Below are positions 24,861 through 36,584 of a stretch of 64,000 bases of DNA, piece by piece. The notes under the pieces were generated by a model, which ran no database searches, had not been told where the DNA came from, and saw only the letters and a list, made by a program, of their open reading frames with translations. Source of the DNA: Nymphalis io (Eukaryota > Arthropoda > Insecta > Lepidoptera > Nymphalidae); assembly GCF_905147045.1 (NCBI RefSeq), contig NC_065906.1:6944001-7008000 (forward strand). Reading direction: 5' to 3'. The stretch's first letter is position 1. Each line of letters begins with the position of its first letter. Made by a program: the position numbers and the translations under genes.

Positions 24861-25375
24861 AATAATATTTAATTAATATATTTGTAGTATAAATTCAAAT
24901 AACTAACAACAATATAATTATTACTAATTATTAAAAATAATGTTCTAAGTAATTTTCTATTGTAGCGTGCCAACAACTTGGGTTATCATGAACAATCAAA
25001 CAGGCAGGTGTTTTCAAGGTTGATTATTAAAAGTGACTATTTGTTTTGCCGATTCTACCTACAGTTTATCAATAAATGAGTAACAAAATTAACTAACCTT
25101 TAGGAAATTCTACCAAAAAGCAATCTAAATAACAGATAAGAATACCACAGAAAAATTATTAACAAAATATTTTTCAGTGCCTACCGCAATATAATTACTC
25201 CGCACTTACAATCTATTTTACTGACCCTTATGTATCTAATAATTGTAAATAAACCATTATATACATTTAATAAATCCTATTTGATGACATTGTTGCATTA
25301 ATTTCTCTTGTAACACAAGTCGCCAGGAGATAAACACGTCTCTCATAACGGACTTCGGACGTCAACCACAACACA

Positions 25376-25679
25376 TAATATAAAAATTTTACCTTCCAAT
25401 AAAATTTGTATTATGTTTCCTAAGACGTCCTAAGTCCGGGTAATGTCTACCTGGGCCATACCATTATGAGTTGAACAATGAAATCAAAATGGCGCTTGTG
25501 ACACTTATGTACATAAGAACTCCTGTCAGAGGGCGCCACTATATTCTGGTCGAACAAGATTTAGTAACGAAAAGCCAGTGACATCTAGCGGAAATTGGTT
25601 TGAAGTAAGGTACTCTCTCTCATATCTTCGGACGTCTTAGGAAACATAATACAAATTTTATTGGAAAATTTTTATATTA
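25376..25679. mobile_element. MITE-like element with roughly 50-bp inverted terminal arms
   Basis: The arm at 25376-25430 (taatataaaaatttt, then ttccaataaaatttg, then tttcctaagacgtcc) is repeated in reverse complement at 25628-25679, with a 2-4-base indel near the tip. The centre of about 200 bp has no coding capacity. Flanking TA/TAA is compatible with a TA target site, but the AT-rich ends blur the exact boundary. Confidence 0.7.
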
Positions 25680-26857
25680 TTGAACACAATAAGGTAATGA
25701 GGAAAATTGAGTTTATAATATTAAAACTCATATGAGATTTTAATTGCAACTATTTATTCGCATAGCATGCAAGCAAGTTACTTTAACTGCTATTATCATT
25801 AATTAGTGTGTCTGTTTTTTATTAATTAAATACCACGTATAAATGCTGGATATAATTATATTTTCACAGTGAATTGACTGTTATTACAATTTGATTTACA
25901 CTTCAGACTGTGGCCGTAAATACTGAATAATCATGCAAGGAGATTTTAAAACTTTATTCCGGAAATTTTGTCTCGAAAGTAGTATTTTGGGCCTGAAATA
26001 TTTTTATATATATCCCGACATATTGTCAAGGTTGGTTTTATTAAGTGCTGTTTCTCAAAGGTACTATGTATAGTCCAATAAATCATCCCGTAAATGTCAT
26101 AATACCGGGCAAACGCTTCCTTTCCTTTTAGGAATTTATTCTGTCTATAGGTTGGTGGATATATCTACATCCGCCTTCCTACTCCAGGATACTTTTAATA
26201 TAAAAGAATCCGAATACTTTATGTATGTAATATATTTTTTGCGATGTACTATGGAGCTATAGACACATTTTTAAGTTTTTAAACACTGACGAGTATATTT
26301 TAGGGCTACTAAAAATACTCGTATTTTTAAAGCTTCCCTAGGTCCGGGCTTGCTCGGCCTATGGGGAAGTTCGGCCTTCGGGTTTCCTCATGATGTATTT
26401 TTTTTAAGAGAAAATATCGTGAAGAAACACAAATATCACCGCCAAAAACACATGTTTAATATGTGTGTTATGTGCCCTGGTTTGTATCCGCGATTATAGT
26501 CTACAATCCACGTATTCCATTATTATATTGATCGTAAATGTACTTCTATATATTCTATAGACAGGGAATTTATAATAACGTTAGTAAAAGTATGCATTTC
26601 TCCATAGATATTTTAAGGCGAATTTTTACACTCTCGGCAGTTACTGATAATACATATAAGATATAGATAATAATATAAGATATTGTAAAATTGACTTCTT
26701 CAGATTCAAATCAATTTTAGAGTATCAGATACAGTACTTATCACTCAAAACAGAACCGTTTCATTCGTCTGTAGTACATATGAATATATACAAGACTCAC
26801 TTGGACGTGATTGCCAAGAATCTGTCAACATTCTAATATATATTTCAATGTAAATAG

Positions 26858-29800
26858 ATTGTTTTGGGCGCTAACGATGGCACTAATTCTCTACATGGCG
26901 TGTCTGCTTACGTGGCTGCTGCATGACCGATTCGAAGAGATGCCCACGCGCATTGCTATTGAAAACCAGTATGAGCCTGTACGAAACCTAGCATATCCAG
27001 CCATTATTATATGCTCGCCGAATCAGATAACCATTAGCGCAATGAGGCATCTCAACAAAACTCTTGTGTAAGTAATAAGACGAATGAACTGGAGATTATT
27101 ATTTTAAAAAATCACAAAAAATAAACAAGGTAAAATCACAAGTTCTAATATGCTTTCGGCAATAAAAATAATTTAAACTCAATTCAAATTAATTACCTGT
27201 TAAATGTTAACTCATTATCAATTATATTACAAGAATTTTGTTTATTGGAAAACCTGTTGAGCGGCAAAATTGTTGTCATAATATTTACTAATAATTACAA
27301 TATTAATGATTCAATTCTGTGAATTAATCATATTAATTACATTATCCTTATGATGTGAAATTTACTTGCCGACTTCTATAGTACAATAGATAGACCTTCA
27401 AATAAGAAACATGCGTATTTGGAATATGCCTAATTAAATAATGACACTAGTGGTAGGGCTTTGTGCAAGCTCGTCTGGGTAAGTTCAGTCACCCACTCAT
27501 CAGATTTTACCGCAAAACAGCAGTATTTGGTATTGTTGTGTTCCGGTTTGAAGGGTGAGGGAGCCAGTGTAATTATAGTAACAAAGGACAGAACATCTTA
27601 ATTCCCAAGGTTGGTGGCGCATTGGTGATGTAAGCGATGGTTAACATTTCTTACAATGCCAATGTCTATGGGCGTTGTTGACCATTTATTACCAGGCGAC
27701 TCAATGTTTATGTAGTATAGATAGGCAGACGTTGCTCGTCTGCCTATCAAAAATAAAATTATAAATAAATATAAATAGGAGTATTGTATCATTGTCCATT
27801 TAAATATTCATCACAAACGATGCTTATTTAAGCCCTATTACAATCGAAGGAGGGGAAAGATAAACAAGCTTAAATTTACATATTCCATGAAATTTGCTAA
27901 TAGCTCTGCTATATTATGTATTGCACATAGTTATTGATACAATAAATACAAAAACTATTTCACTTTATTATATATTAATGGTATAACTTTGCTGACATTG
28001 AAAACACATTTTTTTCGCAAATCCATAGTAAATTATATATAATTTTAAGATCTCGACAAATGATATTGCGTCAATTCAATGTTCAATTTATTTGTCTTTC
28101 CTTTTCTTATGGTTGGAGTAGGCTGTAGATATAAAATGAGTGATTAAATATTTTCAAACCCAGAGAAAAGGGTCAGCAAAATACAGATTTTTACTAACTT
28201 AGATTATAGTTAACAATTATATCTTTCCTTTTTGGGACTTGTCCTTTCAGAGAAGGCAAACGAGCTCTAAATTTGAAAATTATTCTGCCACAATTATTGG
28301 GCTTCTACGAATTAGTCGGGGACTTGAATCCTGATGATCTCGAGAACTTACAGAATTTAATAACTCTTAATCGTTATAATGTAAGTTACAATCACAATTT
28401 TAGTAGCAAAATGGGTAGAATCCTTTTTATGCAACCTAGTTTTTAAGTTATTACGCATTACGGTACTAGAATTTGTATATACATAATACAAATTACATTT
28501 ACATATTAATAATGTACTTTGTCTTATACTATATATTCAATGTTCTAACTGTATACACCACTTTACATATGAATAATATTAACTTTTATATATATTTTAA
28601 TTAATGTTAGTTAATGAATGTAGTAAATATTTGACTTTTGAATCGCTATTATAATTTCTTAACAGTAGTAAAATTAGATTATTTGTTATATACAATGTGG
28701 TAAAATGCTATTCATGTAAATCGAAAAATGTCAGAGAAGTAAATGAAATCATAAATTTAATACTTGTATTAATACATTACTGTTGTTGCAGATTAAAAAA
28801 CTATATATCCTTTTGTACTTTTCCAGTCCTTAGAAGTGATGGGTATGCTGCCACAAAGCTGTGATGACTTCCTAAAACTTTGCTTTTTCAAGGGAAAGCG
28901 ATATCCGAACTGCAAAGGTCTCTTTAATCCAATATTGACAAAACATGGCATGTGCTGCACCTTCAACAGTAAATACCATTATAAAAAAAATAAAAGGTAT
29001 GGATATGGATTACATTTCTTCAAAGTAATTAAACTAAAAAAATCTGAGTGGAAGTATTTGTTTTTTTTTTCATATTTTGTCATGATGCCTCGTTTGTGTA
29101 ATAGTAAATAAATCGTAATTTATATAATTATCGTAATTTATACCTACGGGTAGAGTTTTGACGTACGGGTGAAACTATGGCTTTAACCCTGTGATATTTT
29201 TTTAGATATTTTAGATTTTAAATAATTAATCATATAGAACCGATTCGAGTTTCTCAAACTCAAAATCTTTCATTAAAAAGGCGGACAAATAATTTTATAT
29301 TCTCTTTCTTATTTTTGTATTAATCTAATACTTAATATTTTCATTTGTTATGAAATATTATGCCAGTGAAACGGTCGGCTTGGATGATATGATAACCAAA
29401 ACCCAAAGTAGAGCTTTTATAATAAGTTTATTTAGATTATAATAAAGTCATATATTTAATATTTTTGTTCGTACTTTTAGAAATGAAAGAATATTAAATT
29501 TCAAACCAAAAACAACATCGAAGACTGGTTTGAGCGAATCTTTAGTTGTTGTAGCTGATTATAATCCCGATGACGCTCTAGCTGGGACCATTCTGAATGC
29601 CGGTGCCATTAGGGTGGGTACACAACAAAAATATATAATAATCATACCATTTCAACTATTTAATTAGACAATATCACGTATGTGCGTGTGATTTAATCAT
29701 CTGAAACAGCATAGGCCTGAGTCAGTGAAGCCTGTGCTTAAAGTGGCTAAAATTTTTAAGGTGACTAATTCAAAATTAATTGGTGAGACTTCGTCTGTTA

Positions 29801-32800
29801 CAAATTAAATGTTGCTCTTTTGTTATTATAATAAATATATTTTAGCATGTTATTATTTAATTTTATTCCATATTTCCAAGTTCCAGTATAGTAAAACAGA
29901 ATCCACTCATCTTTACTCATACCATTGATGATGGTATATAGGGGGATGTAAGAGAGCAGATTACGAAAGAAAATTATTTTAAGCGCGCCTTATGATGGTG
30001 GGGAAACAATTCACAAGCAAAATTACTCAAAGAAGGGCGAACAAAAAGCCAATAATTGAACTTTATAAATTTAATGTCAATTTTGTTAATGGATACTTTT
30101 AAATAAGTTGATATTTTAAAATTAAATAAGTCACAATGTTTTTGCTTAGGTTATGTTTACTGACTGGACGGAATTCCCTGCGGACGATGAATCAAACTTA
30201 GTGCATCCCAATTCGGAGTCGTCTTACATAATCCATCCTACATATACGTACTGCTCAGAAGACGTCATCACCCTGCCCGCCTGGAGGTATTTTAAAAACA
30301 GATTTGTTAACTAGAATAGAAATTATACAATTGAGGTACAGTATTCTCAAGATCCTATAGTATTTCCTGATTTTTTAATGAAATCCTGTGCTTAAATAAC
30401 TCCACACGATTACAATACTCTATGCAGAATATATAAAAAACGCTATTTTGATAGCTTTAGATCAAAAATGTCATATTTTTGATCTTTTATTTATTTCGCC
30501 CTAAAGTAAAAATTATTTCAAATTGGAAAGTAATACGGTCATTTTATTTACAGTCGCAAATGTTACTTCGAAGATGAGTATACGCTGCCACACTTCAGAA
30601 AGTATCACAACTCTGACTGTGACCTGCTGTGTCACGTGCACGAGCTGGAGCGCCTTTGTCGCTGCACGATGATCTATGTACCCAATATCTACTTAAGTCG
30701 CGCTTGTAATGTCACTAGCATCGATTGCATTGTAAAAGCGAAGAGTAAGTTACTTTGACTTTAATTATGTTAGGTATTCTCATTATATAATAAAAATTTT
30801 AAAGCACTTAAGCCGAGATGTCTAGTAAATGACAATATTAGCCAATTCTTCTTCTTCTTTTTCTTCGTCGTGACACTTGTGAAGCGGTCGTGGCCAATAG
30901 CCAATAGCCGACAATTATTACATTTAATTTGTATCAATTACATGTTGCGCTCGGTGGAAGAGATGACACGAGACGAATGTCTCATTACATGTTACCAAGA
31001 ACCTGGACTGAGTCAGCATGGTAGAATTAGTTCCTTCTTCTTAAGAGCTGAGTGTATCTTTATAACTCGGAGACGAATATTTCATGCAATAATAAGTGCC
31101 ACTAAAGTCGAGTCTCTAACGTATAAGGCTATCGATCCCGAGTGCTTCAAATCATGGATTGGGTTAAAAAGCAAGTTTTTCTGTCAATAAATTCTCAGAA
31201 ACAGTATCTCGGAGTAAGAAAGTGATACACGCCATTTTGTTGCTTTGAAAAGTATATAAAACCAATGGCCGATGTGTCTGACCTCTCTGCGGTCGTGTCG
31301 TACATTTATACACTATGAACTGTGCACTGTCTCCTCCATCTAGTGTTTAAAATTAACCGCCGCCGAAACTTTCTTAGAAGGATGTCCTCTTACAATATAA
31401 CTTGTTTTTTGTAAAAATAGTATATAAAATATGTGTTCACAGTGCAAATGAACAAGTGGTACCGTACTGAACAGTGTGATTGCCCTCGTGATTGTGTATC
31501 ATTTCGTTATCGTGTGGAAATGATATTGGGAAATCTCGACGCATTGCCTCATATCATGTTCGACCCCTTGTAAGAAGAATTAAATTATTTTTATTTCTTA
31601 TTAAATAAAATATCATTAAGGATACGAATACCTAAGAGTATTTTGAAAAATCATTGTAACAAAATGAGAACATTCATCAACATTCTCACGTCTCATCATT
31701 CTTACTTTCTCTTAAAAGTTAACAAATTAGAAACACTGCATGCATAATAACTGAACATCACCAAACAGTTTCAACTGTAGATGTAAGTATTATCAATTTA
31801 AGCTGTACGATTAATTTAATTATTTTGTCCTCAGTTCGGATATCGTGTTCAATAAAACTACTTCCATTTTGCAATTTTTCATTCCAAGTCCTGTTTATGT
31901 GAAACAAAAACAAGAGACTGTCATGTCACTTATAACTTTATCATGTAAGTAAGCAATATTTTTTGTTTTTTTTTTAATATATAAACTCAGAGCCTTTAAT
32001 TTAATGGTTACTTTTATTCTCATGGCTAGTAAGCTGACGAACATTTTGACAAATGATTTGTATATGTTTCATAACTACGACGATTCATTTTCAGATCAAT
32101 ACGAATCGATATAGTACATTTAATTCCTACATCGCTGCGTTTTTTAGTTATAGCAATTAAAATTTGTAAAAATAAAAAATGATTCTAATTAGTTTCCTCA
32201 TGTCTGCTTCTGGGGATATTGGTAAAATAATCCTGACAGCGAAAATACATAAGGCAAACATCTAGGCACCGCATTATCGCGAGACGTAGTTTTAAAAATA
32301 TAAAGAAAAATAAGCCCTACTAAGTAGCGTCCATTCTATGTCACGACATTCGAAGAAACGAAAAAACATTGGCAAACATTTTGCTTTCTGATTAGTTTTG
32401 ATTTGGCTGTACAAACATAAAAGGAAGACTTAGAAAACAAATATTTGAAATCTGTGTTTTGAATCGCTCCTATCGATTGCTTTTCTAACATTAATTATTA
32501 TTTCCCTTGACAATTTGTAGACATTTTTACTAAATGTAAACTATCGCTACCGTCTATTTTTTTTAAATATTTACATTGTTTGCTTTTGGAATATAGGCTT
32601 GGATGTTTGCTTCGTCGATTTTCTTCGTTTCTATAAGTAACATTCCTCCAATGGACAGACGACGTGATTTACACCTTGAGTATCTATCAAATGTTTAGAC
32701 GAGCCGTTTGGCGTGTTTGGTAGATACCTGCCTTTCACGCCGAAGGTTGTGGGTTCGATTCCCACCCAGGATAGACATTTGTGTGCATGAACATGTCTGT

Positions 32801-35800
32801 TTGTCCTGAGTCTGGGTGTAATTATCTATATAAGTGTGTATTTACAAAAGAAAAGTAGTATATCAGTTGTCTGGTTTCCATAGCACAAGCTCTGCTTAAT
32901 TTGGGATCAGATGGCCGTGTGTGAATAATGTCCCAGGATATTATTATTATTATTTTGTTGTTTAATTTTTGTAATCTCGGTATACACCGGTAAATTAATG
33001 ATCACGGACCAAAGTCAAGTAAACATCATCTGGGTCCTAATTGAAAATTTTAAATAATCTGTGTCCGAATCCTACACATGTTCAATATTGCAGCTTTTTG
33101 TAATTGAATAAACGTATGTGGAGGTAAATCAAGAGCTTTAAGTGACTGGTGAAGTTGCTGTGAGATAACGCCTGTAGTAGAAAGAACTATCGGTACTACA
33201 GTAACTTTTTGTAGATGCCAATTTCTGGTAATTTCATCTTTTAATTCTGTGTATTTTGCTAATTTTTCAAAAATCGTGTTTTGTAAATTATGAGTATTTG
33301 GTATAGCAATATCTATTATGTATCCAGTTTTATTTAGTTTGTCTATAACAGTGATATCCTGTTTATTGTAAGGTATTGTTCTATCGGTTAAGATAGCTCT
33401 GTCGAAATATAGTCTGAAGGTTTGGTTTTCTAAAACTGCTTGAGGATTATATTTATAATAAGCTGTACGATTATGAGGGGCTATAAGTTTAAATTTTAAA
33501 GCTAGTTTTTGATGTATTATATAGGCAACCTGGTCATGTCTATGCTTGTAGTCAGTTTGAACTATTGTTTTGCATGCACCAGTAACACGTTGTATGGTTT
33601 CAGAAGAGCTATTGCAGCATGCACACATGTCCGTCGGTAAGGTGGAATTTTTTATTATATATTTTTGATAATTGCGTGTCTCAATAACTTGATCTTGTAT
33701 TGCTATAATAAAGCCTTCTGTCTCAGGGAAGAGTACACCCCGACTCAGCCATTCGTTCGACGCAAGTTTGTCGACGTTGGGTTGGCTCAAATCCTGATAG
33801 TGTCTTCCATGTAGTGACTTTCGAGCCCAATCGTTTATTTTTGTTTGTTTGTCTGTTAAAGTTTCATTTCTCTGTATTCTAGTGTCTTTTAAGTTTAATG
33901 GTGTGAATTTGTTATCGTTTTCTACTATAGCTTTATGTAAAGTTGATGATGTAGCTTTGTGGTGGAAAAATTCTCGCAATGTGGCTATTTTCTTATTATG
34001 AAGATTGACAATATCAATAAGGCCTCTTCCTCCATCCTTTCTAGGAAGTGTTGTGCATTGAATACACGAGCGGGAATGATGTTTTCTATGCTTTGTCATT
34101 GTAGTGTTTATTGTACGTTGCAGTTTCTTTCAATCAGATTTTGTCCAATTAATGATACCAAACGAATATGTCAATGTGGCTATGGCGTAGGTGTTGATGG
34201 CTTTTATTAAATTTCTTGAATTTAAATTAGATTTGAATACAGAGGTTATTCTATGCCTAAATTCTTGCGTAACTTTTATTTTTGTTTCCTTTTGTAAAAT
34301 TTGCTTTGATTGATCATAGCCTAAGTATTTGTAAGTTTCATTTTCGTCTAATGGATCGATTTGTGTGCCATTTTCTGTTAAATAACTGTATCTCTTAAAT
34401 TGACCTGCTTGTACTGAACTTATTTTACACTTATTTACACCAAGTTCCATACAGATGTCCTGTGAAAACCGTTCAATAGTGTTTGTTAAAATTTCTAAAT
34501 CTTTTTGAGTAGAAATGTAAAGTTTTATGTCATCCATATAAAACAAGTAATTTAGTGTAATATTTTGTCTGTCTGTGGGTTTGTGTAATGGTATCCTTCG
34601 TGCATTGTATTTAATGAATTAGATAGTGGGTTGAGAGCAAGGCAGAACCAAAGAGGGCTTAGAGCGTCACCTTGGAATATGCCTCGTTGAATTTTTATAG
34701 GTGTGGTTTCGATTAACCCTTTCGTTGTATTATTTCTGAGTCTAGTAATCAAATTTAGCATCGTATTTTGCAAAAAAGATATTATTTGTGGATGTTTTTT
34801 TTGTAAATATTTAGTACTTCTATTAGCCAGGAATCAGATTTTGTCCAATTAATGATACCAAACGAATATGTCAATGTGGCTATGGCGTAGGTGTTGATGG
34901 CTTTTATTAAATTTCTTGAATTTAAATTAGATTTGAATACAGAGGTTATTCTATGCCTAAATTCTTGCGTAACTTTTATTTTTGTTTCCTTTTGTAAAAT
35001 TTGCTTTGATTGATCATAGCCTAAGTATTTGTAAGTTTCATTTTCGTCTAATGGATCGATTTGTGTGCCATTTTCTGTTAAATAACTGTATCTCTTAAAT
35101 TGACCTGCTTGTACTGAACTTATTTTACACTTATTTACACCAAGTTCCATACAGATGTCCTGTGAAAACCGTTCAATAGTGTTTGTTAAAATTTCTAAAT
35201 CTTTTTGAGTAGAAATGTAAAGTTTTATGTCATCCATATAAAACAAGTAATTTAGTGTAATATTTTGTCTGTCTGTGGGTTTGTGTAATGGTATCCTTCG
35301 TGCATTGTATTTAATGAATTAGATAGTGGGTTGAGAGCAAGGCAGAACCAAAGAGGGCTTAGAGCGTCACCTTGGAATATGCCTCGTTGAATTTTTATAG
35401 GTGTGGTTTCGATTAACCCTTTCGTTGTATTATTTCTGAGTCTAGTAATCAAATTTAGCATCGTATTTTGCAAAAAAGATATTATTTGTGGATGTTTTTT
35501 TTGTAAATATTTAGTACTTCTATTAGCCAGGAATGTGTACAGTACTGAATCAAACGCTTTTTGTATTCTATGTACATGGTATGTAAATCTTTTTTCTTAA
35601 TTTGAACTTGTTTCAATACTACTGAATCAATTGTTAATTGTTGTTTACAGCCTTGGCTAAATTTTTGGCAACCTTTTTGTTGTTCTGTCATAATTTAATT
35701 TTTTTCAATATGATTATATATTTCATGAGTCAAACATGAAGATATGATTTTATATATTGTCTGTAAGCAGGTTATAGGTCTATATTTTGATGGATTGGTA

Positions 35801-36584
35801 TAATCGGATCTATATTTTGGTATCATATATGCTGTTCCGGTTGTTATATAATTAGGCATTGATTCTGGGTTTTTAATAAAACTATTAATGACATTGTATA
35901 AGTATGGATGGACGAATGTAAATTTCTTTATTATTATTAAGGTTCTGAGTCAATTTGTCTACTTTGACAATCTATTACAATAGTCCCATATATCAAATTT
36001 TGGATTAGCTCGTAAGCTTTACAAAAACAAATGCGTTCTATTCTTGTTTATCCTTTTAGCGAGATCGTCTTTGAATTGATCTATTCTTATTTATATATAG
36101 TATCACAATAAGTCTATTTATAATTAAAATTAAATTGTAAAACTTATTAATGTATGTGAGTTTATATATGTATTGTGAAACTTATTAATGTATATATTAA
36201 TGTATGTAAATTGTACACCTCAGTCCTCAACTCTTTATTCAGCTTCAATTTCTCTACCTAAATGGGTCTGATCTGGATGAGATCGCTATTTAAGCGACAA
36301 GGCCGTCTATTATGTATACTTTTGTAATATTTTTGTCCGTAGTTATTTTATTTGTTGATGTTCTATTTATTGTATTAAAAATAATATATATATATTTGCA
36401 AAAATGGTTTATAAAATACGTTTTTTTTTTTCTAGCAAACCTTGGTGGCGTTTTTGGATTATGTATGGGCTGGAGCGCAATCAGCATGTTAGAAATATAT
36501 TTTTATATTTATTTGTTAATCAAGAATAACATTAAAAAACGACTACAAAATGTTTCAAAGAATAAAGTAGACTTAGCTCAGTAA
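26858..36584 (+). CDS. Pickpocket-like DEG/ENaC sodium channel subunit, 5' incomplete
   Basis: Amiloride-sensitive-type cation channel subunit of the insect pickpocket family: two membrane helices with a large cysteine-rich extracellular domain. Exons, all in phase: 26858-27067 (helix 1, RLFWALTMALILYMACLLTW, then NLAYPAIIICSPNQ), 28251-28380, 28827-28996 (SCDDFLKLCFFKG and GLFNPILTKHGMCCTFN), 29481-29613, 30150-30286, 30554-30744 (CDLLCHVHELERLCRC), 31443-31569 (QCDCPRDCVSFRY), 31835-31944, and 36436-36584 (helix 2, NLGGVFGLCMGWSAISMLE, TAA at 36582). The GWS is the selectivity-filter G-x-S motif. The visible part is about 452 residues, so only the N-terminal cytoplasmic segment is missing. 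An ATG at 26780 opens a short frame, but it is out of phase with helix 1 unless a very small intron intervenes. Which pickpocket paralogue it is cannot be told by eye. The last intron (31945-36435) holds a SINE and an antisense LINE, yet the coding frame is intact. Confidence 0.92.
27448..27755 (+). mobile_element. Family B retroposon copy, diverged, in pickpocket-like intron 1
   Basis: Shares tggtagggctttgtgcaagc, the bodies ttgttgtgttccggtttgaa and cccaaggttggtggcgcatt with the other family B copies, but diverges at the 3' end. There a 12-bp perfect inverted repeat (27720-27731 and 27737-27748, loop ttgct) replaces the usual end. Same orientation as the host gene. Confidence 0.75.
32700..32956 (+). 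mobile_element. SINE family C (tRNA-like head, (ATT)n tail), in the last pickpocket-like intron
   Basis: The head resembles a tRNA: A-box-like ttggcgtgtttggtaga and B-box gggttcgattcccac. The body runs through acatgtctgtttgtcctgag and gggatcagatggccgtgtgt to tcccaggatattatt and an ATT repeat. The same sequence occurs inverted at 41531-41809. A retrotransposon begins immediately after its ATT tail. Confidence 0.8.
33050..34099 (-). pseudogene. LINE 3' ORF remnant: zinc-binding motif and restriction-like endonuclease
   Basis: An uninterrupted 349-codon part of the retrotransposon. It starts TKHRKHHSRSCIQCTTLPRK and GGRGLIDIVNLHN, has CACCNSSSETIQRVTGACK (a C-x2-C-type zinc-binding motif) near residue 158, and the endonuclease core DIAIPNTHNLQN with KYTELKDEITRNW and VVPIVLSTTGVI near residues 255-310. 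A stop near 34131 separates it from the reverse transcriptase part, so it is a fragment of one polyprotein, not a separate gene. Confidence 0.8.
34132..35534 (-). repeat. Perfect-looking 700-bp tandem duplication inside the LINE
   Basis: 34132-34831 and 34832-35534 are the same sequence in the same orientation with a period of exactly 700. I found no mismatch on reading them side by side, and the frames in each copy translate identically. The boundaries share only AAT. Each copy carries the reverse transcriptase core with its YMDD motif. Confidence 0.92.

Larger units (their letters stand above)
32957..35930 (-). mobile_element. R4/Dong-type non-LTR retrotransposon, 5'-truncated and inactive
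   Basis: Reading right to left, about 35930-35535 encodes the front of a reverse transcriptase (PSKYRPITCLQTIYKIIS, then TEQQKGCQKFSQGCKQQL). The two copies of a 700-bp block carry GIFQGDALSPLWFCLALNPL and the catalytic FYMDDIKLY. 34099-33050 encodes a C-terminal domain with a Cys cluster and a restriction-like endonuclease signature (IDIAIPNT, then AKYTELKDEI). That order is typical of R2/R4-clade LINEs, and the wording is nearest to the R4/Dong group from memory. Stops and single-base frameshifts interrupt the frame at several points, so the copy is dead. Both ends abut TTA-repeat DNA (32938-32956 and 35923-35938), the kind of target reported for Dong. It lies antisense in the last intron of the pickpocket-like gene. 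Confidence 0.85.

Noticed and set aside
30870..31190. 106-codon open frame inside a pickpocket-like intron
   Set aside because: No recognisable domain, no ATG at its head and no splice sites linking it in phase to the neighbouring exons; kept only as an unexplained island.
32700..32780. tRNA gene candidate with a clear B-box
   Set aside because: It is the head of a SINE: the same sequence with the same body and ATT tail recurs at 41531-41809, and the acceptor stem does not pair well.
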